Assembly (NCBI GenBank): GCA_003556225.1
Contig: PWRN01000089.1
Location: forward strand, 1-32,940
Length of the DNA stretch: 32,940 nt
From: Syntrophomonadaceae bacterium
GTDB lineage: Bacteria; Bacillota; Dethiobacteria; DTU022; UBA8154
Direction of reading: 5' to 3'
Every line of letters starts with the position of its first letter. Within the stretch, counting starts at the first letter, position 1. Below the pieces are notes generated by a model. It was given only the letters and a program-made list of their open reading frames with translations. It was not told the origin of the DNA and searched no databases. Positions 24,536-32,938 of this stretch are shown piece after piece. The translations under genes and the position numbers were made by a program.

Positions 24536-25789
24536 TTGGACATCGCAAAACAAGTACAGGAACAGGCCCGGCAAGCCCAGGAAGCCTCCCGGGTTCTGGC
24601 CAGGACGGAGGTTGGCCCCAGGAATCTGGCCATATTGCGTATGGCCCAACTGATTCGTGAAAACATCTCCGAAGTAGCGGAAGCCAACCAGGAAGATTTG
24701 AAAGAAGCCCAGGAGAACGGAATAAACCAGCACCTTTTAAACCGCCTGGTCTTTGACCGGCCCAAGATCGAAGCGCGGGCAGACGCCCTGGAAACTATTG
24801 CCGCTTTGCCTGATCCATTGGGTGAAGCCGACTACCTGAAGCGCAGGCCCAGCGGCCTGGAAGTCAAGCGGGTACGTACACCCCTGGGCGTTGTTGCCAT
24901 CGTTTTCGAAGCCCGGCCTCACGTGGTGGCCAACGTGGGGGCAGTCTGCCTCAAAGCCGGCAATGCAGCGATTATGCGGGGCGGCTCTGAGGCCCTGCGC
25001 AGCATCACCGCTCTGGGAAAACTCTGGCGGCAGGCCTTACAGGAGCGTGGACTGCCCGAGAAAGCTCTCCAGGTGATCGCTACGACAGACCGGGATGCGG
25101 TTAACACCCTGATTACCCAGGAAGAGCACATTGACGTGTTAATCCCCCGTGGAGGTAAGGGACTCATTCAGTTGATCAAGGAAAAGGCCAGCATCCCCAT
25201 CATCAAGCACTTTGAAGGGATCTGCCATGTGTACCTGGACCAGGCGGCCAGGGAAGAAATGGCCGTCCAGGTGACGCATAATTCCAAGATGTTCATGCCT
25301 GAAGTCTGCAACGCGGCTGAAACCCTGTTGGTCCACGAACAGGCGGCCCGGCGGTTGCTGCCCCCCGTGGCCGCCGCATTGATGCAAGAGGGGGTAACGT
25401 TGAAGGGTTGCCCCAAAGCACGGGAGATTATCGCCGGGATGGAGGAAGCATTAGAGGAAGATTGGCGGACCGAATACCTGGATTTGATCCTCTCGGTAAA
25501 AGTTGTTTCCTCCCTCGAAGAAGCCATCGCGCATATTAACCATTATGGATCCCAGCATACCGACGTCATCGTAAGCAGCGATTACGAGGCGATCAAGCAG
25601 TTTACCCGTGAGGTGGATTCCGGGGTGGTCCTGGCCAATGCCTCAACCATGTTCAACGACGGTGAGGAACTGGGTATGGGAGCAGAGGTCGGCATTTCCA
25701 CTGATAAACTGCAGGCCCGGGGACCCGTGGGCATTAAAGAACTCACTTCGTATAAATACATCGTGGAAGGACAGGGCCATATCATGTAA
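24536..25789 (+). CDS. proA: Gamma-glutamyl phosphate reductase (ProA)-like dehydrogenase
   Basis: NADPH-dependent enzyme that reduces gamma-glutamyl phosphate to glutamate 5-semialdehyde in proline synthesis. 417 residues, normal length. Catalytic Cys258 is in EVCNAAETLLVH. Other family blocks are LKAGNAAIMRGGSEALRS, IDVLIPRGGKGLIQLI, IKHFEGICHVYLD, EDWRTEYLDLILSVKVVSS, HINHYGSQHTDVIVSSDY and GMGAEVGISTDKLQARGPVG. Minor differences are ARPHVVANVG where most have SRPNVTVDA, and HNSKMFMPEVCN for NAKTQRPGVCN. The partner kinase proB is not in the window. TTG 24536 follows AGAGGAG by 8 bases. A glutamate-ligase-family gene begins 22 bases later, so a role outside proline synthesis is possible. 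Confidence 0.88.
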   Translation: MDIAKQVQEQARQAQEASRVLARTEVGPRNLAILRMAQLIRENISEVAEANQEDLKEAQENGINQHLLNRLVFDRPKIEARADALETIAALPDPLGEADYLKRRPSGLEVKRVRTPLGVVAIVFEARPHVVANVGAVCLKAGNAAIMRGGSEALRSITALGKLWRQALQERGLPEKALQVIATTDRDAVNTLITQEEHIDVLIPRGGKGLIQLIKEKASIPIIKHFEGICHVYLDQAAREEMAVQVTHNSKMFMPEVCNAAETLLVHEQAARRLLPPVAAALMQEGVTLKGCPKAREIIAGMEEALEEDWRTEYLDLILSVKVVSSLEEAIAHINHYGSQHTDVIVSSDYEAIKQFTREVDSGVVLANASTMFNDGEELGMGAEVGISTDKLQARGPVGIKELTSYKYIVEGQGHIM

Positions 25790-25811
25790 AATTTTTTGGG
25801 AGTGAAAGAAC

Positions 25812-27203
25812 ATGCTCTTTCGAGAAGAGAACTACCAGATGGAAGAAGTGCTGGAACAATGGGAAGAAAGCTTTGAGGAAAAGGAAAAAGAGCGCCAGGG
25901 GAAAAACCGGAATATTGGCGTGGAATTAAAATTTCCCGTGGTTGACCGGGAAGGTCAAGCGGTCAGCCCCGGGGTGATGACCGCTTTGTGGGAATTCCTC
26001 GGCGAAGAGGGGTGGGACGTGATCACCGATCCCCATTACAAGCACCCCATCGGGGCGACTTTTCCCGGGGATCCGGCCGACGACCTGGCAGGGACGGAGA
26101 CGGGATACTGCAAGATGGAGTTTTCCCTGGGCTACAAGGGAAACCTGTGGCAGTTGGAAAAGCGCATTGGCACGCTGGCGGCGCTGCTGGAGAAGTTTCG
26201 CGAAAGACAGGAAAACAATGTCTATTTTCTCTGCTTCGGCATTCATCCCGTCACGCCTCCCTCTGACCAACTAATGACCAAAAAACAGCGCAACCTTTTT
26301 TGGAACAAGGCGTTTGGCAACCAGCGGGTGAACCTGCTGAGCATTACCTGCTCCAACCAGGTTCACGCTGACGTGGCCGTGGAAGAAACCGCGGCCGCCC
26401 TGAATGTGTTTAACGGCTTAAGCCCGGTAGAAATCGCGCTGAACGCGAATTCGAATATTTGGAACGGCAAGGTAGACCCGGAATACAAGGCTTTAAGCGT
26501 GAACTTTTGGAATCGCTGGCTTCCCAACAACCCACGGGTGGGAATGACGCCCCGGCGCTTTGGCAACCTGACGGATTACACGGTGTTCATCTCCGGCTTT
26601 AAGCCCGTCTACGTGCGCAGGAAAGGCCGTTATTACGGGATCGGACATTACGCTTCTTTCGCCGAGTACTGGGCCGCCGGGAAAAAAGCCACCGGCGAAG
26701 ATGAGTACGGGGAGCGGGTGCAGCTAATTCCCCAGGAAGAAGATTTCGACCTGCACTACACCTTCTGTTGGAACGATGCCCGCCTTTCCGGCTACTACAC
26801 CCTGGAAAACCGGGTAAACTGCCAGCAGCCGCCCCACCGCTTGATGGTTCCCGCGGCGTTTACCCTGGGGATCATGGAAAAACTGCTCCCGGTGCAGTCC
26901 CTGGTGGACAGCTTTGACTGGGAAGACCTGGAAGATGCCCGCAGTGATGCCGTTAACAACGGCATGCAGGCCAATATCGCCGGAGAAGAGATGAAGGAAT
27001 TTTGCCGGGAGGTGCTCCAGCTGGCGCAGAAAGGCCTGGAGGGGAGAGAGCTCGGGGAAGAAAAGCTTTTAATCCCTCTCTGGGAGAGCCTGGATACGGC
27101 AACCTGCCCGGCGGACCACGCCCGGGAAATCTTTTCCAAGCAAGGCCTGGGGGCTTTCCTGGAAGCGCACTCCACCACGCGGGTGCTCGATGGAGCGAAA
27201 TAG
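25812..27203 (+). CDS. Glutamate-cysteine ligase family (GCS2/EgtA-like) enzyme
   Basis: 463 residues. NIGVELKFPVV near residue 35 is the opening ATP/metal strand (G-x-E-x-K) of the GCS2 fold; TGYCKMEFSLGYKGNLWQLE, CSNQVHADVAVEETAAALN and ENRVNCQQP with RLMVPAAFTLG continue it. Family members form a gamma-glutamyl or similar amide from an amino acid or amine, with an acyl-phosphate intermediate; plant-type GshA, EgtA and YbdK are the known branches. The amine accepted here is unknown. ATG 25812 has GGGAG about 8 bases upstream. It lies between proA and an AOR gene in a tight run leading to a betaine transporter, which is unusual for glutathione synthesis; no gshB is present. Confidence 0.75.
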   Translation: MLFREENYQMEEVLEQWEESFEEKEKERQGKNRNIGVELKFPVVDREGQAVSPGVMTALWEFLGEEGWDVITDPHYKHPIGATFPGDPADDLAGTETGYCKMEFSLGYKGNLWQLEKRIGTLAALLEKFRERQENNVYFLCFGIHPVTPPSDQLMTKKQRNLFWNKAFGNQRVNLLSITCSNQVHADVAVEETAAALNVFNGLSPVEIALNANSNIWNGKVDPEYKALSVNFWNRWLPNNPRVGMTPRRFGNLTDYTVFISGFKPVYVRRKGRYYGIGHYASFAEYWAAGKKATGEDEYGERVQLIPQEEDFDLHYTFCWNDARLSGYYTLENRVNCQQPPHRLMVPAAFTLGIMEKLLPVQSLVDSFDWEDLEDARSDAVNNGMQANIAGEEMKEFCREVLQLAQKGLEGRELGEEKLLIPLWESLDTATCPADHAREIFSKQGLGAFLEAHSTTRVLDGAK

Positions 27204-27250
27204 AAACGAGTTTAGGATAAAAAAACTTATCTAGAGGAAGGAAGGATAGC

Positions 27251-29143
27251 TTGTTCGGTTACAGCGGGAAGATACTACGCGTGGACTTGAGTCAAGAAAC
27301 GGTAACTCCTGAGCCGCTCCCGGAAGCGCTGATCCGGAAATACATCGGGGGGCGGGGGTTGGCCGCGCACTACCTTTATCACGAGGTGCCGGCGGGGGCC
27401 GATCCCCTGGGTCCGGATAACCGCCTGATTTTCACCACCGGTCCTTTTGATAACACCAACCTTCCCGGCTCCAGCCGCTACCTGCTCTGCTTTAAATCTC
27501 CCCTGACGGGGGGATGGGGAGATGCCAATGCCGGCGGTTCTTTTGGGCGTATGCTCAAGCGCGCCGGCTACGACCTGATCATCGTCCAGGGCACGGCTTC
27601 CAGGCCCCTTTACCTTTTGGCCACGGAAGAGGAAATTGCCCTGAAGGACGCGTCCCACCTCTGGGGTCTCAGCGTGGGTGAAACGACGGAGCGCATTCGG
27701 TTCGACTATAAGAACAAGCGCTTACAGGTAGCTACCATCGGCCAGGCCGGAGAAAACCTGTGCCGCTATGCCTGCGTGATCAACGGTTTCAACCGGGCGG
27801 CGGGGCGTAGCGGTGCCGGCGCCGTCATGGGGGCGAAAAAGCTGAAGGCCGTGGTGGCTTTTGGCAACCTGGAAACCAAGGTACAGGATCGCACCCGCCT
27901 GCGGGATCGCATCAAAGAATTGAACCAGTACATCCGCGAAGATCCGGGCTGCCAGGTGCTCAGCACCCACGGTACGGCCAGTGGGGTAGGCCCCTACAAC
28001 GAGCTGGGCATGTTCCCCGCGTATAATTTCCGGGAGGGTTACTCCGATGATATTACCCCCCTGATGGGGGAGACCATGACAGATACGGTGCTGGTGGGGC
28101 GCGAAGCCTGCCCGGGATGTTTGGTGGCCTGCAAGCGCATGGTCCAGGTGGTGGACGAACCTTACCGGACGAACCCCGTTTACGGGGGCCCCGAATTTGA
28201 AACCATCGGCACACTGGGCAGCTGTGTGGGGGTCTACAATACCCAGGCGGTTGCCAAAGCCCATGAAAGGTGCAATCACTTTGGTCTGGACGCCATCAAC
28301 ACCGGCCTGGCCATTGCCTGGGCCATGGAATGTTATGAAAAAGGGATCCTGGGCCCTGAAGACACCGGCGGCCTGGACCTTACTTGGGGCAACGAAAAAG
28401 CGCTGCTGCAGCTCATCGAAGATATCTCCTATCGCCGGGGACTGGGTGACCTGCTGGCAGAAGGGTTGAAAATTGCCGCGGAGCGCACCGGGCAGGGCTC
28501 GGATTATTTTGCCATGCAGGTGAAAAACCAGGCTTTTGCCGTGCATATGCCCCGGGCCAAAGTAGGCCAGGGATTATCCTATGCCACCTCGAATCGCGGT
28601 GCCTGCCACATGCAGGGCATGCACGACGAAACCATCGAAGCCGGCCGCCTGATGTCCTCCATCGGGATCGATAAAAAATTTAAAGGGATTTCCCGCATGT
28701 CCAAGGAGTTAAAGCCCGAGTATGAAGTAATCGCCCAGAACTTGAGAGCCTTCCAGGACAGCCTGATCATGTGCCGTTTTATCTGCTGGGATTCCGGCCC
28801 GATTACCCCGGCCTCTCTCTCGGAACTGGTGCGGCTGATTACCGGCATGGAAGAGCACACCACCGAGCAGCTCATGCACCTGGGAGAGCGAGCCTACAAC
28901 CTGTGCCGCCTCTTTAATGCGAGGGAAGGGTTTACAGCGGAAGACGACTCCCTGCCCGGCCGTGTGGGTGAATCCCTTCCCCGGGGAGTCAGCGCCGGTT
29001 CCGTCATCTCGCCCGAGGACCTGCAGCAGATGAAAGCCCAGTATTACCGACTGCGCGGTTGGGATGAGCAGGGGATCCCTACGGCGGAGAGGTTGAAGCA
29101 GCTGGATTTGGCGGAAGAGGCGGACATGTTTGGTTTAAAATAA
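27251..29143 (+). CDS. Aldehyde:ferredoxin oxidoreductase (AOR) family, tungsten enzyme
   Basis: 630 residues with the AOR_N domain (1-~205: GYSGKILRVDLSQETV, YIGGRGLAAHYLY, GGWGDANAGGSFG, GRSGAGAVMGAKKLKAVV) and AOR_C. The [4Fe-4S] site is intact: Cys287, Cys290 and Cys294 in CPGCLVAC, plus Cys552 in YNLCRLFNAREG. HFGLDAINTGLAIAWAMEC is the usual pterin-binding region. Family members interconvert aldehydes and acids with ferredoxin using bis-tungstopterin. The substrate is not predictable; it could oxidise an aldehyde produced by the pathway encoded nearby or reduce a carboxylic acid. TTG 27251 is preceded by AGGAAGGAAGGA. The transporter genes start 19 bases after it. Confidence 0.9.
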   Translation: MFGYSGKILRVDLSQETVTPEPLPEALIRKYIGGRGLAAHYLYHEVPAGADPLGPDNRLIFTTGPFDNTNLPGSSRYLLCFKSPLTGGWGDANAGGSFGRMLKRAGYDLIIVQGTASRPLYLLATEEEIALKDASHLWGLSVGETTERIRFDYKNKRLQVATIGQAGENLCRYACVINGFNRAAGRSGAGAVMGAKKLKAVVAFGNLETKVQDRTRLRDRIKELNQYIREDPGCQVLSTHGTASGVGPYNELGMFPAYNFREGYSDDITPLMGETMTDTVLVGREACPGCLVACKRMVQVVDEPYRTNPVYGGPEFETIGTLGSCVGVYNTQAVAKAHERCNHFGLDAINTGLAIAWAMECYEKGILGPEDTGGLDLTWGNEKALLQLIEDISYRRGLGDLLAEGLKIAAERTGQGSDYFAMQVKNQAFAVHMPRAKVGQGLSYATSNRGACHMQGMHDETIEAGRLMSSIGIDKKFKGISRMSKELKPEYEVIAQNLRAFQDSLIMCRFICWDSGPITPASLSELVRLITGMEEHTTEQLMHLGERAYNLCRLFNAREGFTAEDDSLPGRVGESLPRGVSAGSVISPEDLQQMKAQYYRLRGWDEQGIPTAERLKQLDLAEEADMFGLK

Positions 29144-29162
29144 AGACGAAAGGGGGTAGAAG

Positions 29163-29786
29163 ATGAACGTATTCGAATTCATGATTACCCGGCGGGAATC
29201 GTTGTGGCACCTCACGGTGGAGCACTTTTACCTGGTTTTCCTGGCGGTCTTAATCGCCGTGATCATCGGGATTATTGTCGGCATTATCATTACGTACAGC
29301 TACACGGCCTCGGTCTTCGCGTTAACTATCTGCCAGGTCTTGATGACCGTGCCGAGTATGGCCATGTTGGGGTTTTTACTGCCTTTCTTCGGGATTGGTT
29401 TTCGTACGGGCATGATTGCCCTCGTCCTTTATTCGCTGCTGCCCATTGTGCGCAACACCTACACCGGGATCCGGGAAATACCCAACTCCATCCTGGAGTC
29501 CGCTTATGGCATGGGGATGACGCCCTGGCATGTCCTGCTGCGCATCCAGGTCCCCCTGGCGCTGCCCGTGATCATGGCCGGCATCCGCACGGCCACGGTT
29601 ATGGTGATCGGAATCGCTGCCATTGCCTCTTATATCGGGGCCGGGGGGCTGGGCGAACTGATTTTTCACGGCATCTCCAGGACGCAGCCGTACCGGATCC
29701 TGGCCGGCGCGATACTTATTTCCATCATGGCCGTTATGGCCGATTTGATCCTGGGATGGGTGGAAGAACGGCTCATGGTGCGTTAA
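29163..29786 (+). CDS. Glycine betaine/choline-type ABC transporter permease 1
   Basis: 207 residues, about five to six hydrophobic helices, and the binding-protein-dependent transport motif ESAYGMGMTPWHVLLRIQVPLALPVIMAGI (EAA loop). YIGAGGLGELIFHGI is typical of OpuBB/OpuCB/ProW-like permeases. Paralogous with the permease at 30919, with which it shares NTYxGI and GMGMTP. It should form the heteromeric membrane channel with that protein and the ATPase. ATG 29163 follows AAAGGGGG. Likely substrates are glycine betaine, choline, carnitine or another quaternary amine; relevant because quaternary-amine demethylation genes lie upstream. Confidence 0.92.
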   Translation: MNVFEFMITRRESLWHLTVEHFYLVFLAVLIAVIIGIIVGIIITYSYTASVFALTICQVLMTVPSMAMLGFLLPFFGIGFRTGMIALVLYSLLPIVRNTYTGIREIPNSILESAYGMGMTPWHVLLRIQVPLALPVIMAGIRTATVMVIGIAAIASYIGAGGLGELIFHGISRTQPYRILAGAILISIMAVMADLILGWVEERLMVR

Positions 29787-29816
29787 CCTGTTGAAAGGAA
29801 AGGAGGGTAAAACAAG

Positions 29817-30941
29817 ATGATCAAACTGGAGAATGTGACAAAAATTTTTCCGGGATCGGAGATCCCGGCTGTGGATAACCTGAACATGGAAATCAACGAA
29901 GGAGAAGTATGTGTGCTGGTCGGCCCTTCCGGCTGCGGAAAGACCACCACGATGAAGATGATCAACCGCATTTTCGAACCAACAGAAGGCAAGATCTACG
30001 TCAATGGAGAGGATATTTCCAAGATCAATCCCATCAAGCTGCGCCTGGGCATCGGGTATGTAATCCAGGAAATCGGGCTTTTTCCCCACCTGAACATTGC
30101 GGAAAACGTGGCCACCGTGCCCCGGGAGCTCAAATGGCCTGCGAACAAGATAAACCAGCGGGTAGATGAGCTCTTAACCGTGGTCGGGTTGGATCCGAAA
30201 TTACACCGGAACCGCAAGCCCTCGGGCTTAAGCGGCGGGCAGCGCCAGCGGGTAGGCGTGGCCCGGGCCATGGCCGCCGATCCGCCCATCATGCTCATGG
30301 ACGAGCCCTTCGGCGCCGTGGACCCCATCACCCGCGCCCGGTTACAGAACGAATTTTTGCGTTTGCAGGAGCAGCTGAAAAAGACCATCGTTTTTGTTAC
30401 CCATGACATTGATGAGGCAATCAAGATGGGAGACAGAATTGCCGCCATGCGGGAAGGCAAGCTGGTGCAGTACAGCGATCCCAACGAGCTCTTATCTTCT
30501 CCTGCCGATGAATTTGTGGCCAACCTGGTGGGCCGCAACCGTTCTATCAAACGCCTGCACCTGATCCGCGCCTACGAGGCCGTGAGAAGCAATGTGCCTT
30601 TCCTGGAAAAGGGCGATTCCATGGAGAGTGTCAGGGAAAAAATCGAGGATAGTGAACTGCGAGCCGTTTTGGTTGTCGATGACAGGCAGAAACTCATCGG
30701 CCTGGTTTCGGCGGATGATATTAAGAAAGATCGGGGCGCCAAAGTGGCCGGTGACCTGGCCCAGGAAATCGAGAACTATGTCACGGACGATGCCACGTTG
30801 AACGACGCCCTTTCCGTGATGTTAAACCTGGGAGAAGGCTATGTGGCCGTGGTTGATGATGGACATAAACTCAAGGGAACCATTACCCTGGGAGATCTGC
30901 TGGAGGTGGTCAAAGACGATGATGCAAGAGCTGCGTCGTAA
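29817..30941 (+). CDS. Glycine betaine/choline-type ABC transporter ATP-binding protein
   Basis: 374 residues in the OpuCA/ProV class. Walker A GPSGCGKTTTMKMI, Q loop YVIQEIGLFPHL, signature LSGGQRQRVGVARAMA, Walker B IMLMDEPFGAVDP and switch His in FVTHDIDEAIKMGD. The C-terminus (~255-370) holds two CBS domains (AVLVVDDRQKLIGLVSADDI; YVAVVDDGHKLKGTITLGDL), known in OpuCA/OpuA to couple transport to ionic strength or nucleotide levels. ATG 29817 follows AAAGGAGGG. It overlaps the next permease by 23 bases, indicating coupled translation. Confidence 0.95.
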   Translation: MIKLENVTKIFPGSEIPAVDNLNMEINEGEVCVLVGPSGCGKTTTMKMINRIFEPTEGKIYVNGEDISKINPIKLRLGIGYVIQEIGLFPHLNIAENVATVPRELKWPANKINQRVDELLTVVGLDPKLHRNRKPSGLSGGQRQRVGVARAMAADPPIMLMDEPFGAVDPITRARLQNEFLRLQEQLKKTIVFVTHDIDEAIKMGDRIAAMREGKLVQYSDPNELLSSPADEFVANLVGRNRSIKRLHLIRAYEAVRSNVPFLEKGDSMESVREKIEDSELRAVLVVDDRQKLIGLVSADDIKKDRGAKVAGDLAQEIENYVTDDATLNDALSVMLNLGEGYVAVVDDGHKLKGTITLGDLLEVVKDDDARAAS

Positions 30942-31650
30942 ATGGAAGGGCTGGATCCTGGTGCCTGCCATTTTGCTCGGCCTGGCCATCGGCTTGACCG
31001 TCTACGTGGTGAACAACCCCGGCGGCACCATGGCGGCACGCATGCTCACCTACCCCTCCATCTTTCGCTACCTCCGCGAGCACGTTTTGATGGTGCTGGT
31101 CTCCTGTTTGCTGGCCATCGGCGCCGGCGTGCCCATCGGTATCATGCTGACCCGTCCCCGGTTTCGAAGCATTGGGCGGGTGGTAGAGAATATCGTTAAC
31201 GTGGGCCAGACCATTCCCAGCCTGGCCATCCTGGCCCTGTTTTTTACCTTTTTAGGGCGGGGCTTTAACACGGCTGTCTTTGCCCTCTGGCTTTATTCCA
31301 TTTTGCCCATTTTACGCAACACCTACGCGGGGATCATGAGCATCCAGCCGGGCATTATTGAGGCCGCCCACGGCATGGGGATGACACCGCTGCACGTGCT
31401 GGGCCGCATCGAGCTCCCCCTGGCCTATCCCGTCATCATGGCCGGGGTACGCACCGCCGTGGTCATCAATGTCGGAACGGCGACTTTGGCCACCTTCATC
31501 GGCGCCGGGGGATTGGGCGATTTGATCGTCACCGGCATTTCCGTCGGTCGACCCATCATCATCTTCACCGGTGCGGCGCTTAGCGCCATCCTGGCCATTC
31601 TCTTGGATCACATCCTGGGCCAGATTGAAGAGCGACTGGTGGGATCATAA
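30919..31650 (+). CDS. Glycine betaine/choline-type ABC transporter permease 2
   Basis: 243 residues. One N-terminal helix (WILVPAILLGLAIGLTVYVV) lies ahead of the core permease domain, which carries EAAHGMGMTPLHVLGRIELP, VIMAGVRTAVVINVG and FIGAGGLGDLIVTGIS. Paralogue of the permease at 29163 with an extra N-terminal segment. ATG 30919 (or the next codon, ATG 30922) is chosen because GGAGGTGG (30902-30909) is about 10 bases before it; an upstream in-frame start at 30841 would add a stretch that is only the ATPase gene read in another frame. It is the last gene before a promoter-containing gap. Confidence 0.92.
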   Translation: MMQELRRKWKGWILVPAILLGLAIGLTVYVVNNPGGTMAARMLTYPSIFRYLREHVLMVLVSCLLAIGAGVPIGIMLTRPRFRSIGRVVENIVNVGQTIPSLAILALFFTFLGRGFNTAVFALWLYSILPILRNTYAGIMSIQPGIIEAAHGMGMTPLHVLGRIELPLAYPVIMAGVRTAVVINVGTATLATFIGAGGLGDLIVTGISVGRPIIIFTGAALSAILAILLDHILGQIEERLVGS

Positions 31651-31888
31651 GCGCATCCAGGGGCCTGTTCGTGAAAACCAGCACAAGACGCCGTTATCTA
31701 GATATATCGCCCAGATGGTATCAAATACGTCCTCTTCAGATGATATGATTACCCGGATGGTTGTTGAAGGAAGCGAGGCGGTTCAGTACAATTGTAAATA
31801 GAAAAAGTTTTTTGTCGCTGCCCTTCCAGAATTGATGAAGCCGACAGAAGTGCGATGAGGGTACGAAAATATGAGAGGGGGTATTTAC
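31651..31888 (+). other. 238-bp spacer before the binding-protein gene
   Basis: Contains a candidate promoter at 31764-31792. An open frame that continues from inside the upstream permease gene to 31801 ends in RMVVEGSEAVQYNCK, but it has no ribosome site or recognisable domain. No terminator was seen after the permease. Confidence 0.45.
31764..31792 (+). promoter_or_regulatory. Candidate sigma-A promoter for the binding-protein gene
   Basis: TTGAAG (31764-31769), 17-base spacer, TACAAT (31787-31792), matching 4/6 and 5/6. Predicted start about 31799, 90 bases before the GTG. Binding proteins are usually needed in excess over the membrane parts, so an extra promoter makes sense. Confidence 0.45.
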
Positions 31889-32845
31889 GTGAAGAAAAAC
31901 AGGAAAGCGTGGATGAAGTTAGGCGTGGTTGTACTGGCCGTGATGTTCGCCGTGAGCATGGCGGGATGCGCGCCCGACCCGGACCCGGATCCCTATGACG
32001 TGGGCAACGATGAACCGGGAAGGGTATCGGTCGGTTCCAAGGAATTTACGGAGCAGCTTATTTTGGGGCAGATTGCCATTATGCTGCTGGAGGATGCCGG
32101 GTTTGAAGTGGAAGACAACACCGGCCTCGGCGGAACTGTCGTGGTGCGAGAAGCACTGGAAGCGGGAGAGATTGACCTCTACTGGGAATACACGGGTACG
32201 GCCTGGATTACCCACCTGGGCCATGATGAAGCCATCACCGATCCCCAGGAATGTTATGACAGGGTGAGCGAAGCGGACCTGGAAAACGGCATTGTCTGGC
32301 TGGACTACACACCCTTTGACAACACCTACACCATCATGATGCGCCAGGAAGATGCCGAGGACCTGGGAATTGAAACCATCAGCGACCTGGCGGAGATGAT
32401 CAATGCCGGCGAGAGGCCCCTGGGAGACTGGGTCTTTGCTACAGACCACGAGTACTCCGTGCGAGATGACGGCTACCCCGGGCTGACGGAACTTTACGGC
32501 TTTGAGTTTGACGATGTGGCCATCATGGACCTGGGCATCACCTACGGTGCCTTGAGAGATGGAGATGTGCCGCTGGCCATGGGCTTTGCCACCGATGGAC
32601 GGATCGCTGGATTTAACCTGGTTAACCTGGTTGATGACAAGCAGTTCCACCCGGTGTACAACTGCTCGCCCAACGTTCGCCAGGAAGTCCTGGAACAGTA
32701 CCCGCAAATTGCGGATATTTTGAACGAGGTATCGCCCCGGTTGGACGCTGAAACCATGAGCAGCATGAACGCAGCGGTAGACATCGACGGCTATGAGCCC
32801 GATGAAGTGGCCCGCGAATGGCTGGAAGAAGAAGGATTGCTGTAA
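31889..32845 (+). CDS. Glycine betaine/choline-type substrate-binding lipoprotein
   Basis: 318 residues. Signal peptide with basic start, hydrophobic LGVVVLAVMFAVSMAGC and lipobox Cys27, then a short PDPDPDP spacer, so it is membrane-anchored outside the cell. The OpuAC-type domain follows: VSVGSKEFTEQLILGQIAIM, LGGTVVVREALEAGEIDLYW, EYTGTAW, ATDHEYSVRDDGYPGLTELY and DDKQFHPVYNCSPNVRQEVL. The pattern is that of OpuCC/OpuBC/OsmF-like proteins. GTG 31889 is preferred, with AGAGGGGGT (31874-31882) 6 bases before it; ATG 31871 is in frame but overlaps that site. It delivers the ligand to the permease-ATPase set just upstream. Which quaternary amine is bound cannot be read here. Confidence 0.93.
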   Translation: MKKNRKAWMKLGVVVLAVMFAVSMAGCAPDPDPDPYDVGNDEPGRVSVGSKEFTEQLILGQIAIMLLEDAGFEVEDNTGLGGTVVVREALEAGEIDLYWEYTGTAWITHLGHDEAITDPQECYDRVSEADLENGIVWLDYTPFDNTYTIMMRQEDAEDLGIETISDLAEMINAGERPLGDWVFATDHEYSVRDDGYPGLTELYGFEFDDVAIMDLGITYGALRDGDVPLAMGFATDGRIAGFNLVNLVDDKQFHPVYNCSPNVRQEVLEQYPQIADILNEVSPRLDAETMSSMNAAVDIDGYEPDEVAREWLEEEGLL

Positions 32846-32902
32846 TGTAGAGATAGTAGAAAGTGTTGCTTGTTTGAGTGCCTTGGAAGGGTAGTTCGCG
32901 AA

Positions 32903-32938
32903 CAGCCCGCACCGTTGATTGGTGCGGGCTGATTATAT
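32903..32938 (+). terminator. Intrinsic terminator after the binding-protein gene
   Basis: CAGCCCGCACC (32903-32913) pairs perfectly with GGTGCGGGCTG (32921-32931) around a 7-base loop, followed by ATTATAT. The 11-bp GC-rich stem is good; the T tail is mixed. It ends the transporter locus near the window edge. Confidence 0.7.
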
